Shown: positions 1-5,816 of the stretch, one piece after another | How positions within the stretch are numbered: position 1 is the stretch's first letter | Layout of the letters: each line of letters starts with the position of its first letter | Assembly: GCA_009783865.1 (NCBI GenBank) | Contig: WRCR01000162.1 | Span: 1 to 8,089, forward strand | Direction of reading: 5' to 3' | DNA from: Planctomycetaceae bacterium | Lineage (GTDB): Bacteria > Planctomycetota > Planctomycetia > Pirellulales > Thermoguttaceae | DNA length: 8,089 nucleotides | Notes under the pieces: model-generated | The model's input: only the letters and a program-made list of their open reading frames with translations | Databases searched by the model: none | Told to the model about the DNA's origin: nothing | Program-made: the position numbers and the translations under genes

Positions 1-1
1 T

Positions 2-922
2 CCCGATAATACCGTTGACGAAACCGTTCTTCAAAAAGAAGCGGACGAACACTTGAAGTCCATCGAGGTAAAATATCGGGAAGGACTACAAAAATCCGAA
101 ACAATTACGCAACTGCAAGGTTCCGTTGACGAAACACTCGCCCAAAAAGAGTCCTTGGAAGAACTGCTTGAGATGCAAAAACGGGAATATGCGGCGGCGT
201 TTTCGCTGTTGAGCGATGCAAGAGAAGCCGTTGACCTGCTCGCCGAAAGCAAAGGAAAAGACGAAAAAGAAAAAACGGAATTGCTGCGGCAAATTCAGGA
301 AACCGATGCGAAATTGCAGCAACTTGACAATACCCGAAATTGGATACAGGCAAATCGTCCGAAGGCAACGGTACTCGAAAACATTCCGACACCGATTGGA
401 AAAACCGTTGAAGACAAAGAAGCACATTTTCGGTTGCGCGGCGGAAATATTGTCTATGTGCCGATACCGGAACTGCTCGAAAAAATGAGAAATGAATATC
501 ACGACAATAGAAAACGCTATGAGAAACAAGCGGTGAATACCGGCGTGGTTGGTCCCGTCAGCAATTTTTCGGCGGAGTTTGTCCTGCGTTCCTACGACAG
601 AATGATTCGCGACTCTTACGGCAGCAGTATCGGCAGAATGACGGAAATCGAAAGTATTGAATTTATACCGATTCATGAACCGATTGGACAGTTGGTGAAG
701 GAAGCGTTAGCGCAGCCGGACAGCGAATTCAATCTGCGATTGCGGGATTGGCGGCAGGACGTTTATACAATAACGTTTTGGGTTTATCCTGACTCGTTTG
801 AAGAGTTCCGGCAGTTGAAGCAACTGCTCTACAGCAAGGGTTACAGAATAGCGGCGCGCCCGATGGAATTCGGTATGCCGATTTCAGGTTCGTCCAGCGG
901 CAGCAAATCGACAGCGCAGTAA
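2..922 (+). CDS. Coiled-coil protein of unknown function, 5' end missing
   Basis: The frame is open from the first bases of the window, so the TTG at 53 is probably not the start and the gene begins upstream; 306 residues are visible. Roughly the first 115 residues are rich in E, K, Q and L with heptad-like spacing, typical of a long coiled coil. They include an imperfect internal repeat, TVDETVLQKE near the window start and SVDETLAQKE 37 residues later. The last ~185 residues form a probable globular domain (block HFRLRGGNIVYVPIPELLEKM, then GPVSNFSAEFVLRSYDRMI and a final WRQDVYTITFWVYPDSFEEF). The protein ends in a Ser/Gly-rich tail. No signal peptide or membrane segment is visible, but the N-terminus is not in the window. 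The C-terminal layout resembles conserved uncharacterised proteins I associate with Planctomycetes, which is recollection and not a search. I assign no function. Confidence 0.8.
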   Translation, partial: PDNTVDETVLQKEADEHLKSIEVKYREGLQKSETITQLQGSVDETLAQKESLEELLEMQKREYAAAFSLLSDAREAVDLLAESKGKDEKEKTELLRQIQETDAKLQQLDNTRNWIQANRPKATVLENIPTPIGKTVEDKEAHFRLRGGNIVYVPIPELLEKMRNEYHDNRKRYEKQAVNTGVVGPVSNFSAEFVLRSYDRMIRDSYGSSIGRMTEIESIEFIPIHEPIGQLVKEALAQPDSEFNLRLRDWRQDVYTITFWVYPDSFEEFRQLKQLLYSKGYRIAARPMEFGMPISGSSSGSKSTAQ

Positions 923-941
923 AAACGGCTTTGTCCTATTA

Positions 942-969
942 GCGCAGCAACTGTATTTTTATCCTGCGC
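942..969 (+). terminator. Weak hairpin downstream of the coiled-coil gene
   Basis: GCGCAG at 942-947 is an exact inverted match of CTGCGC at 964-969, with a 16-nt loop containing a T5 run. No T-tract follows the stem, so it is not a textbook intrinsic terminator. Another GCGCAG at 914-919, overlapping the gene end, could compete for pairing. It could mark the end of the upstream transcript. Confidence 0.2.
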
Positions 970-988
970 CTCCCGGTTTTCTACCCCC

Positions 989-1017
989 CTGTCAAAATCC
1001 CGTTTTTATGATAAAAT
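989..1017 (+). promoter_or_regulatory. Putative sigma70-type promoter for pckA-leuD
   Basis: CTGTCA (989-994, 4/6 to TTGACA) lies 17 bp before TAAAAT (1012-1017, 5/6 to TATAAT) in the 138-bp gap upstream of pckA. The predicted transcription start near 1024 would give a leader of about 45 nt. The same TAAAAT hexamer occurs in the putative promoter of the SpsF-like gene. Confidence 0.45.
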
Positions 1018-1069
1018 GCCGCTGGTTTTATAGTAAGATGGTTTCTCAAACAAAAAGAAAGTGAACACT

Positions 1070-2611
1070 ATGCGTTTAGAATTTGACTTAAGCAACTATG
1101 GAATTAACGTTCCTAGAGTTATTCGGAATGCCTCTCCCGCATTCCTTTATGAAGATGCCATCACTCGTGAACAAGCGGCGGTCACCGATACCGGCGCACT
1201 CATCAACTGTTCCGGCGAAAAAACAGGACGCAGCCCAAAAGATAAACGCGTTGTTAAAAACCCGGAAAGCGAAAAAGACATCTGGTGGGGCAACGTCAAT
1301 ATGCCGATGTCCCAAGAGGACTTCAACGAAAGCAAAGCCCGGGCAATTGATTATCTCAATACCAAAGACCAACTTTACGTTATCGATGCCTTTGCCGGCT
1401 GGGACCCCGCACACCGCTTGAAAATCCGCATTATCTGCTGTCGGGCATATCACGCCCTCTTCATGCATAACATGCTGATACGTCCGACTACCGAAGAACT
1501 GCTCGATTTCGGTGAACCCGACTTCGTCATTTTTAACGCCGGTCAGTTCCCCGCCAATCCGATGCAGGAGTCAATTTCCAGTAAAACCAACATTGCGCTG
1601 TGTTTTGAAAAGCGGGAATTCGTCATACTCGGTTCGCAATACGCCGGTGAAATGAAAAAGGGTGTGTTCACGATAATGAACTACCTGATGCCGAAACAAG
1701 GTATGGTGTCGATGCACTGTTCCGCAAACGAAGGAAATGACGGCGACGTTTCGCTCTTCTTCGGCTTGTCCGGCACCGGAAAAACAACGCTTTCGACCGA
1801 GCCGAACCGGAAACTCATCGGCGATGACGAACACTTCTGGACAACCGAAGGAATTATCAACATCGAAGGCGGCTGTTATGCAAAATGTATAAATCTTTCG
1901 CCCGAAAATGAACCGGAAATTTATCAGGCAATCCGTTTCGGAACTGTTCTCGAAAACGTAGTATATGACAACAAAACCCGCATAGTTGATTTCGATGACA
2001 GCACTTTGACGGAAAACACGCGGGCTTCGTATCCGATTGAATTCATTCCGAACATCAAGATGCCTTGTATCGGAACGCATCCGAAGAACATCATTTTCCT
2101 TTCCTGCGATGCTTTCGGGGTGCTTCCGCCGGTGAGCGAATTGACACCGGAACAAGCGATGTATCATTACATCAGCGGTTATACGGCAAAGGTAGCGGGA
2201 ACGGAAGTCGGTGTCAAAGACCCGGAAGCGACTTTTTCGGCTTGTTTCGGCGCAGCGTTTCTCGTTTGGCATCCGAAAAAATATGCCGAGATTCTTGCCG
2301 AAAACATGAAAAAATACGGCTCAAAGGCGTGGCTGGTCAACACCGGCTGGAGCGGCGGAAAGTACGGGGTCGGAAAACGGCTTTCAATCAAGTACACCAG
2401 AGCGATTATTGACGGAATTCACAGCGGCGAACTTGCAGCGGGCAAAAAGGTAACCGACCCGATTTTCGGGTTGTCGATTCCGGCTGCCTGCGCAGGAGTG
2501 CCGGCGGAGATTTTGAATCCGCGCAATCTTTGGAAAGACAAAGACGATTACGACAAGACCGCTAAACACCTGTTCGGACTGTTTGAAAAGAATTTCGAAA
2601 AGTATAAATAG
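1070..2611 (+). CDS. pckA: Phosphoenolpyruvate carboxykinase (ATP)
   Basis: PckA converts oxaloacetate + ATP to PEP + CO2 + ADP in the cytosol, the entry step of gluconeogenesis; in many anaerobes it can run in the CO2-fixing direction. The family's blocks are all present (numbering from the GTG at 1061): TGRSPKDK (R57), YAGEMKKGVF with the metal and substrate lysines near 199-200, SMHCSAN (H219), the P-loop FGLSGTGKTTLS (K241, T242), IGDDEHFW (D255-D256), ENTRASYP (R321), and the C-terminal ACFGAAF and NTGWSGGKYGVGKR blocks. The length, 513 or 516 residues, is close to the usual ~530. DDEHFW has F where E. coli has G. I prefer ATG 1070, which gives the familiar MRLEFDLSNYGI start, over GTG 1061; neither has a strong Shine-Dalgarno. 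leuD follows 30 bp downstream on the same strand with no terminator between, so the two are probably co-transcribed. Confidence 0.97.
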   Translation: MRLEFDLSNYGINVPRVIRNASPAFLYEDAITREQAAVTDTGALINCSGEKTGRSPKDKRVVKNPESEKDIWWGNVNMPMSQEDFNESKARAIDYLNTKDQLYVIDAFAGWDPAHRLKIRIICCRAYHALFMHNMLIRPTTEELLDFGEPDFVIFNAGQFPANPMQESISSKTNIALCFEKREFVILGSQYAGEMKKGVFTIMNYLMPKQGMVSMHCSANEGNDGDVSLFFGLSGTGKTTLSTEPNRKLIGDDEHFWTTEGIINIEGGCYAKCINLSPENEPEIYQAIRFGTVLENVVYDNKTRIVDFDDSTLTENTRASYPIEFIPNIKMPCIGTHPKNIIFLSCDAFGVLPPVSELTPEQAMYHYISGYTAKVAGTEVGVKDPEATFSACFGAAFLVWHPKKYAEILAENMKKYGSKAWLVNTGWSGGKYGVGKRLSIKYTRAIIDGIHSGELAAGKKVTDPIFGLSIPAACAGVPAEILNPRNLWKDKDDYDKTAKHLFGLFEKNFEKYK

Positions 2612-2630
2612 TATCCAACTATTAAAATAT

Positions 2631-2636
2631 AAGGTG
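2631..2636 (+). promoter_or_regulatory. Shine-Dalgarno for leuD
   Basis: AAGGTG sits five bases before the ATG at 2642 and fixes the leuD start. It is one of the clearest ribosome binding sites in the window; most genes here have weak ones. Confidence 0.75.
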
Positions 2637-2641
2637 AAGCA

Positions 2642-3238
2642 ATGGAACCTTTCGTTTCATTTACGGGCTTGGCTGCGCCCTTTGACCGCAGCGACATTGA
2701 TACTGACCAGTTGATGCCGAAGCAATTCCTGAAACTGGTTCAGCGGACAGGATTCGGAAAATATCTGTTTTTCGACTGGCGGTATTTGGACGAAAGATAC
2801 ACGCCGAATCCCGATTTTGTGTTAAATAAACCGGAATATAAGGGAGCGGCGATATTACTTTCGCGGCAGAATTTCGGCTGCGGTTCTTCCCGTGAACATG
2901 CTCCATGGGGGCTTGCCGACTTTGGTTTAAAGGTGATTATTGCTTCCAGTTTTGCGGACATATTCTACAATAATGCTTTCAAGAACGGTCTTCTGCCGAT
3001 TAAGTTACCGGAAGAACAAATTGAGGATTTGTTTCAACGGGAAGTGAAACGTAAACCATATCAGTTGACGGTTAATCTTGAGGAACAGTTAATTACGGAC
3101 AGTACCGGTCTTTCGATTTCCTTCGAGTTGGACGCTTTCCGTAAAAATTGTCTTTTGAAAGGTTTGGACGACATCGGCATTACGCTTCAGCATGAAGGCA
3201 AAATCGTCGAATACGAAAAAACGCACGGAATTATTTAG
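2642..3238 (+). CDS. leuD: 3-isopropylmalate dehydratase small subunit
   Basis: LeuD is the swivelling-domain subunit of isopropylmalate isomerase. With the Fe-S subunit LeuC it converts 2- to 3-isopropylmalate in leucine synthesis. The 198-residue length is normal for LeuD. Diagnostic features are the N-terminal FDRSDIDTDQLMPKQFL (14-30), the substrate loop NFGCGSSREHAPW (77-89) and SFADIFYNNAFKNGLLPI (103-120). The order and spacing fit LeuD rather than the larger aconitase C-terminal domain. The start is set by ATG 2642 behind a good ribosome binding site. LeuC, its obligate partner and frequent neighbour, is not in the window; the upstream gene is pckA and the downstream gene is on the opposite strand. 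The LeuD-like subunits of homoaconitase or methylated homologues are a remote alternative. Confidence 0.95.
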   Translation: MEPFVSFTGLAAPFDRSDIDTDQLMPKQFLKLVQRTGFGKYLFFDWRYLDERYTPNPDFVLNKPEYKGAAILLSRQNFGCGSSREHAPWGLADFGLKVIIASSFADIFYNNAFKNGLLPIKLPEEQIEDLFQREVKRKPYQLTVNLEEQLITDSTGLSISFELDAFRKNCLLKGLDDIGITLQHEGKIVEYEKTHGII

Positions 3239-3268
3239 AGCAATTTTAGATTTGACGTGGACAAATTC

Positions 3269-3351
3269 CCGTCACCCCCGCGAAAGCGGGGGGTCTAGAG
3301 AATGGACGCGGACCCTTTACGTCTAGATTCCCGCTTTCGCGGGAATGACGG
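3269..3351. mobile_element. MITE/REP-like inverted-repeat element, 83 bp
   Basis: Two arms in inverted orientation, 3269-3299 and 3322-3351, flank a 22-nt centre. The left arm runs CCGTCA, then a CCCGCGAAAGCGGG hairpin core, then TCTAGA; the right arm is its inverse. Each arm is itself a hairpin. Where the left arm has CC/GG beside the core, the right arm reads TT/AA, so base pairing within each arm is kept. The core resembles the ATTCCC...GGGAAT short repeats known in several bacteria (dRS3-like in Neisseria, REP/MITE elements elsewhere). No transposase and no clear target-site duplication is visible. It lies just past the leuD stop and could also act as a transcript end for leuD. Confidence 0.75.
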
Positions 3352-3405
3352 TTTTGGAGTTTCCGAACAGGTCTATTATGATTTTCTAGTAAACGTTATT
3401 TGTAA

Positions 3406-3437
3406 TAATCATACTAATCATTTAATCAATGTAATCA
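3406..3437. repeat. Four phased TAATCA boxes
   Basis: TAATCA occurs at 3406, 3415, 3423 and 3432, a spacing of 9, 8 and 9 bp, in AT-rich non-coding DNA. The array lies between the MITE-like element and the 3' end of the minus-strand gene. Apart from these boxes and the element, I see no gene in 3239-3486. Confidence 0.5.
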
Positions 3438-3486
3438 GCGGTTCAGATATGAAAGCGGGCTGTGTTTATTATTTGGCGGGTTCCGT

Positions 3487-3939
3487 TTAAATCTTTTTAT
3501 CGCCGATTTTCAATTCGAGAATGCCCGGCGTGTCTTTGCCTTCCTTGTCGGGAATTGTCATCTCTACCGTGACCGAGAACGGCGCGCCAGCGTTGACATC
3601 GTACTTTTCGCCGTTTGTCTTCTTGAATAATTCGGCGTTGATGTGAAATCCTTGCGGATGCTTCTTTATGGACTTCGTGCTGTACTCATACCGCTGCGAC
3701 ACACTGCTTTTGTTGAACGTCACTTTAACGTCCTTCCATTCAATGTCCGTTGCGTTGTAAATGATGACCTTCGGCGGCGGACCATTCTGCCAGACGATTT
3801 TTCCGTTGACCTCCGTTTTCTTGAACCAACTCGTAATCAGTTCCGGATTGGTGTACCAAATGAGAGCGACACAGCCCACTGCCATCACGGCAATGCCGAT
3901 GCCGAATTTGTTGAGACGATTGACTTCAAAATCTGCCAT
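3487..3939 (-). CDS. Small membrane-anchored protein of unknown function
   Basis: This 150-residue protein starts at ATG 3939 on the minus strand. A short N-terminus with R8 and K11 precedes one hydrophobic segment (about residues 12-29, FGIGIAVMAVGCVALIWY). There is no signal-peptidase or lipobox site, so it is probably an N-terminal anchor with a ~120-residue domain outside the cytoplasm. That domain alternates short hydrophobic and polar stretches (PPPKVIIYNATDIEWKDVKV; PFSVTVEMTIP), suggesting a beta-sandwich fold, and it has no cysteine. I recognise no family. The gene converges on leuD and diverges from larB with 98 bp between the starts. It is supported by the full-length frame, the plausible topology and the absence of any competing gene on the other strand. 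Confidence 0.75.
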   Translation of the reverse strand: MADFEVNRLNKFGIGIAVMAVGCVALIWYTNPELITSWFKKTEVNGKIVWQNGPPPKVIIYNATDIEWKDVKVTFNKSSVSQRYEYSTKSIKKHPQGFHINAELFKKTNGEKYDVNAGAPFSVTVEMTIPDKEGKDTPGILELKIGDKKI

Positions 3940-4037
3940 TGTAAAATAGTGTTGTGAATGTTTAGCGGCGGGTAACGGGAAAAGTAAAAAATCATTTCAG
4001 TTTTATTGTCCTTGCAATTTTGTAAAAGTCAAGAAAA

Positions 4038-4748
4038 ATGCAGCACGAATCAGATAGTTTTGCAGACATCGGCAATGTTCAACTCGACACGGGACGGTGC
4101 GTCCGCTGCGGGTTTCCCGAAGTCATTTACGGTGAAGGAAAAGATAAAGAGACCGTTCTCAAGATTTTTCGAACAATGCTGGAACGGGGCATTTTCGGTT
4201 TAGCAACCCGAATTGACGAAGAAAAGGGATGCTTCCTCGAACAGGAATTAACGAAGAGCGGCACCGCTTTTCGTTATAACAAGGTTGCGCGGACCTTTCG
4301 GCTGCTTCCGCCGGAAAGTGACGAGAAGAAATATACCGGCAAAATAGCGGTGATTTCGGCTGGCACAAGTGATGCGGCTGTTGCCGAAGAAGTGTGCGAA
4401 ACCGCTCTTTGGACAGGTGCGGAAGTAGTGTTCATTCAAGATGTCGGCGTTGCAGGACCGCATCGTTTGCAGGCGAAAATGCCGCTGCTGCAAGATGCGG
4501 ATGTTGTCGTGGTCATTGCCGGTATGGAAGGTGCTTTGCCGAGTGTAGTGGGCGGCTTCGTTTCCTGTCCGGTGATAGCGGTCCCGACTAGTGTCGGCTA
4601 CGGAGCAAGTTTCGGCGGTCTTGCCGCGCTGCTCGGAATGTTGAACAGTTGTGCTTCGAATGTTGCGGTGGTCAATATCGATGCCGGTTTCAAAGGCGGA
4701 TATATTGCAGGATTGATGGCGAAAAACAGTGGACTAAAGAAGCACTAA
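4038..4748 (+). CDS. larB: Pyridinium-3,5-biscarboxylic acid mononucleotide synthase LarB
   Basis: LarB carboxylates and hydrolyses nicotinic acid adenine dinucleotide, the first step in making the nickel-pincer nucleotide cofactor of lactate racemase and related LarA enzymes. The N-terminal block GFPEVIYGEGKDKET (25-39) and LATR (55-58) are LarB signatures. Residues 100-230 form the PurE-like domain: GKIAVISAGTSD, EVVFIQDVGVAGPHRL, DADVVVVIAGMEGALPSVVGG, PVIAVPTSVGYGASFGG and the final NSCASNVAVVNIDAGF. C205 in that last block probably corresponds to the catalytic cysteine described for LarB, which I infer from block position only. The length of 236 residues is close to the usual ~246. ATG 4038 has no strong Shine-Dalgarno. 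No larA, larC or larE lies in the window, so the pathway must be completed elsewhere. The stop codon falls inside a short palindromic repeat, so the last residues may come from that element. Confidence 0.93.
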   Translation: MQHESDSFADIGNVQLDTGRCVRCGFPEVIYGEGKDKETVLKIFRTMLERGIFGLATRIDEEKGCFLEQELTKSGTAFRYNKVARTFRLLPPESDEKKYTGKIAVISAGTSDAAVAEEVCETALWTGAEVVFIQDVGVAGPHRLQAKMPLLQDADVVVVIAGMEGALPSVVGGFVSCPVIAVPTSVGYGASFGGLAALLGMLNSCASNVAVVNIDAGFKGGYIAGLMAKNSGLKKH

Positions 4749-4774
4749 AGAGGCGGGGGGGCTTTAGTCCCCGC
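4742..4774 (-). repeat. Palindromic repeat spanning the larB stop, probable terminator
   Basis: Read on the minus strand this unit is GCGGGGACTAAAG, a C7 run, then GCCTCTTTAGTGC. It covers the larB TAA (4746-4748). On the plus strand GCGGGG (4753-4758) can pair with CCCCGC (4769-4774), followed by AATTTTT, a terminator-like arrangement. A competing stem joins GGACTAAAG (4731-4739) to CTTTAGTCC (4762-4770). A near-identical unit lies in frame in the kinase gene at 7832-7861. Confidence 0.65.
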
Positions 4775-4803
4775 AATTTTTCCAATTTTCCCCCTAACAA
4801 CGG

Positions 4804-4919
4804 CGGTTTTCCAACGTAGTACCGTTATCGCCTCTTACCGCAAATAGGTGAGGATATAGGAGAACTGAACGCAATTCTTCGGATTGCGGCAGTTTTGCCG
4901 GAGAAAGTCAGTTTTTTTT
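4804..4919 (+). ncRNA. Candidate structured RNA between larB and the SpsF-like gene
   Basis: The gap 4749-5035 has no gene. Within it CGGTTTTCC (4804-4812) can pair with GGAGAACTG (4859-4867) with two G-U pairs. That stem encloses AACG/CGTT (4813-4826) and CCTC..ACC/GGTGAGG (4831-4853), a three-way junction. Next come a CGCAAT/ATTGCG hairpin (4870-4888) and a CGGCA/TGCCG hairpin (overlapping, 4887-4900). Finally AACTGA (4863-4868) is complementary to TCAGTT (4908-4913), which runs into a T-tract (4912-4919). The pairings overlap, so alternative folds exist. I match it to no known riboswitch or RNA family. The pairing was found by eye, and chance cannot be excluded. Confidence 0.25.
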
Positions 4920-4948
4920 CAAAAAAAAGAAAAATTTGTTGTTTTTCC

Positions 4949-4976
4949 TTGCAATTTCGGAAAGAGCGGGTAAAAT
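4949..4976 (+). promoter_or_regulatory. Putative promoter with UP-like A/T tract for the SpsF-like gene
   Basis: TTGCAA (4949-4954) and TAAAAT (4971-4976) are 16 bp apart. A run of A8-G-A5 and T-rich sequence at 4921-4947 lies directly upstream, where an UP element would sit. The predicted start near 4983 gives a ~53-nt leader ending in a good Shine-Dalgarno. Confidence 0.5.
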
Positions 4977-4994
4977 AGACATCGTGGCTGTCTG

Positions 4995-5010
4995 CGGTCT
5001 ATCGGTCTAT
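4995..5010 (+). repeat. Perfect tandem 8-mer in the leader of the SpsF-like gene
   Basis: CGGTCTAT occurs twice without a gap (4995-5002 and 5003-5010), just downstream of the putative transcription start. It could be an operator or a simple duplication. Confidence 0.4.
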
Positions 5011-5035
5011 TACTTTTTAAGGAAAGGATTACGTT

Positions 5036-5755
5036 ATGCTAAAGACCTTAGGAATTGTAAAAGGTGCACTACTTACCGAGAAACAACAAAATCATCTGTC
5101 AAGACGGCTTGAGGGAAAGTCCGTTCTTGAGTGGGTAGTCCGTCAAATGACCGACTGTGAACTGCTGGATGGTGTTGTCGTTCTCGCCGACGAAGGTGCT
5201 GCCGGTGATTTAGTCAACGGGCTAGCCCCAATCGATGTGCCGGTGTACCGCTCCGGTGCGCAGGATACCATTGGTCTCCTCGAAAAAGTGTTAGGACAAT
5301 TCGCGGCAGAGTCCTGCGTGTTTATCGGTTCTGATTGGCCCTTCATTGACCCGATTTTGATTGACCAACTAATCAGAACGGCAAATATTAACGGTAAGTG
5401 CGATTATGCCGCTTATCAATTTACCAACGAGATTTTCTCGGTTGGCCGTCCTTACGGGTTGTTTCCGGAATGGTATTGCTCCTCTACCGTCATGAAGATT
5501 TCCGAAAAGTTAGACGACGAAGTATATCGTTCACTGCCCGGTTCGTTTTTTCTTGACCATCAAAAGGAATATCAAGTTGAACTTTTGGCAGCCCCGCCGG
5601 GTTTAGACCAAGGCGATATTCGGTTCTCCTTTGAGGACGAGGAAGATTGGGATAACATCATGGAACTGCATGATGAACTTTCACTGGAAGTGCTGGATTG
5701 CCGCAAACTCGGCAGCGTACTTGGGAGACGTACAAACAAAAATCTCATACATTAA
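5036..5755 (+). CDS. SpsF/CMP-KDO-synthetase-like nucleotidyltransferase family protein
   Basis: This 239-residue protein has the layout of cytidylyltransferase-like enzymes (SpsF, KdsB, NeuA), which activate sugars with CTP for surface polysaccharides. RRLEGKSVLEWVVRQM (23-38) corresponds to the GKPLLEWV segment. GSDWPFIDPILIDQL (98-112) matches the SpsF-type metal and nucleotide block, with D100 as the likely metal ligand. The tail FSFEDEEDWDNIMELHDEL (197-215) matches the conserved 'D.PEDL' helix. The usual AR..S.RLPGK loop that holds the nucleotide is replaced by KGALLTEKQQNHLSRRLEGK, so activity and substrate are uncertain. I associate this variant with Planctomycetes. ATG 5036 is supported by AAAGGA at 5023-5028, 7 nt upstream. 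The gene has its own promoter, and the YkgJ-type gene follows 61 bp later. Confidence 0.75.
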   Translation: MLKTLGIVKGALLTEKQQNHLSRRLEGKSVLEWVVRQMTDCELLDGVVVLADEGAAGDLVNGLAPIDVPVYRSGAQDTIGLLEKVLGQFAAESCVFIGSDWPFIDPILIDQLIRTANINGKCDYAAYQFTNEIFSVGRPYGLFPEWYCSSTVMKISEKLDDEVYRSLPGSFFLDHQKEYQVELLAAPPGLDQGDIRFSFEDEEDWDNIMELHDELSLEVLDCRKLGSVLGRRTNKNLIH

Positions 5756-5786
5756 ATCCGGCATATTCGATTATTTTCCAGTTTAG

Positions 5787-5807
5787 CCCCGCACTCTAAG
5801 TACGGGG
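5787..5807 (+). terminator. GC-rich hairpin between the SpsF-like gene and the YkgJ-type gene
   Basis: CCCCG (5787-5791) pairs with CGGGG (5803-5807); after one C-A mismatch ACT pairs with AGT around a CTA loop. It is followed by GTTTCATC, only a short T run. It lies within the 30 nt before the YkgJ-type ATG, so it may end the upstream transcript or affect translation of the next gene. TTTAGCCCCGC at 5782-5792 resembles CTTTAGTCCCCGC at the larB end. Confidence 0.4.
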
Positions 5808-5816
5808 GTTTCATCA

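Noticed and set aside
86..676. 196-residue minus-strand frame
   Set aside because: It is antisense to the coiled-coil gene; the Phe/Arg-rich product is the typical mirror of Glu/Lys-rich codons.
1571..2272. 233-residue minus-strand frame
   Set aside because: It lies wholly antisense to pckA, whose protein is unmistakable, and its product looks like no family.
3302..3490. 62-residue plus-strand frame starting inside the inverted-repeat element
   Set aside because: The first part (DPLRLDSRFRGNDG) is just the translated repeat arm, the rest is AT-rich non-coding DNA, and there is no ribosome binding site.
3963..3975. TAGCGGCGGGT upstream of the minus-strand gene as another palindromic repeat
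   Set aside because: It matches half of the repeat family (inverse of 7390-7400), but the second half is missing (AACGGG follows), so it is at most an eroded copy.
4006..4203. Plus-strand frame overlapping the larB start
   Set aside because: It is out of frame with larB, and the LarB signature GFPEVIYG begins in the 4038 frame.
4820..4920. RNase P RNA or tmRNA
   Set aside because: GGAGAAAGTCAG only loosely recalls the RNase P GAGGAAAGTCC motif; the region is far too short and lacks the other conserved blocks of either RNA.
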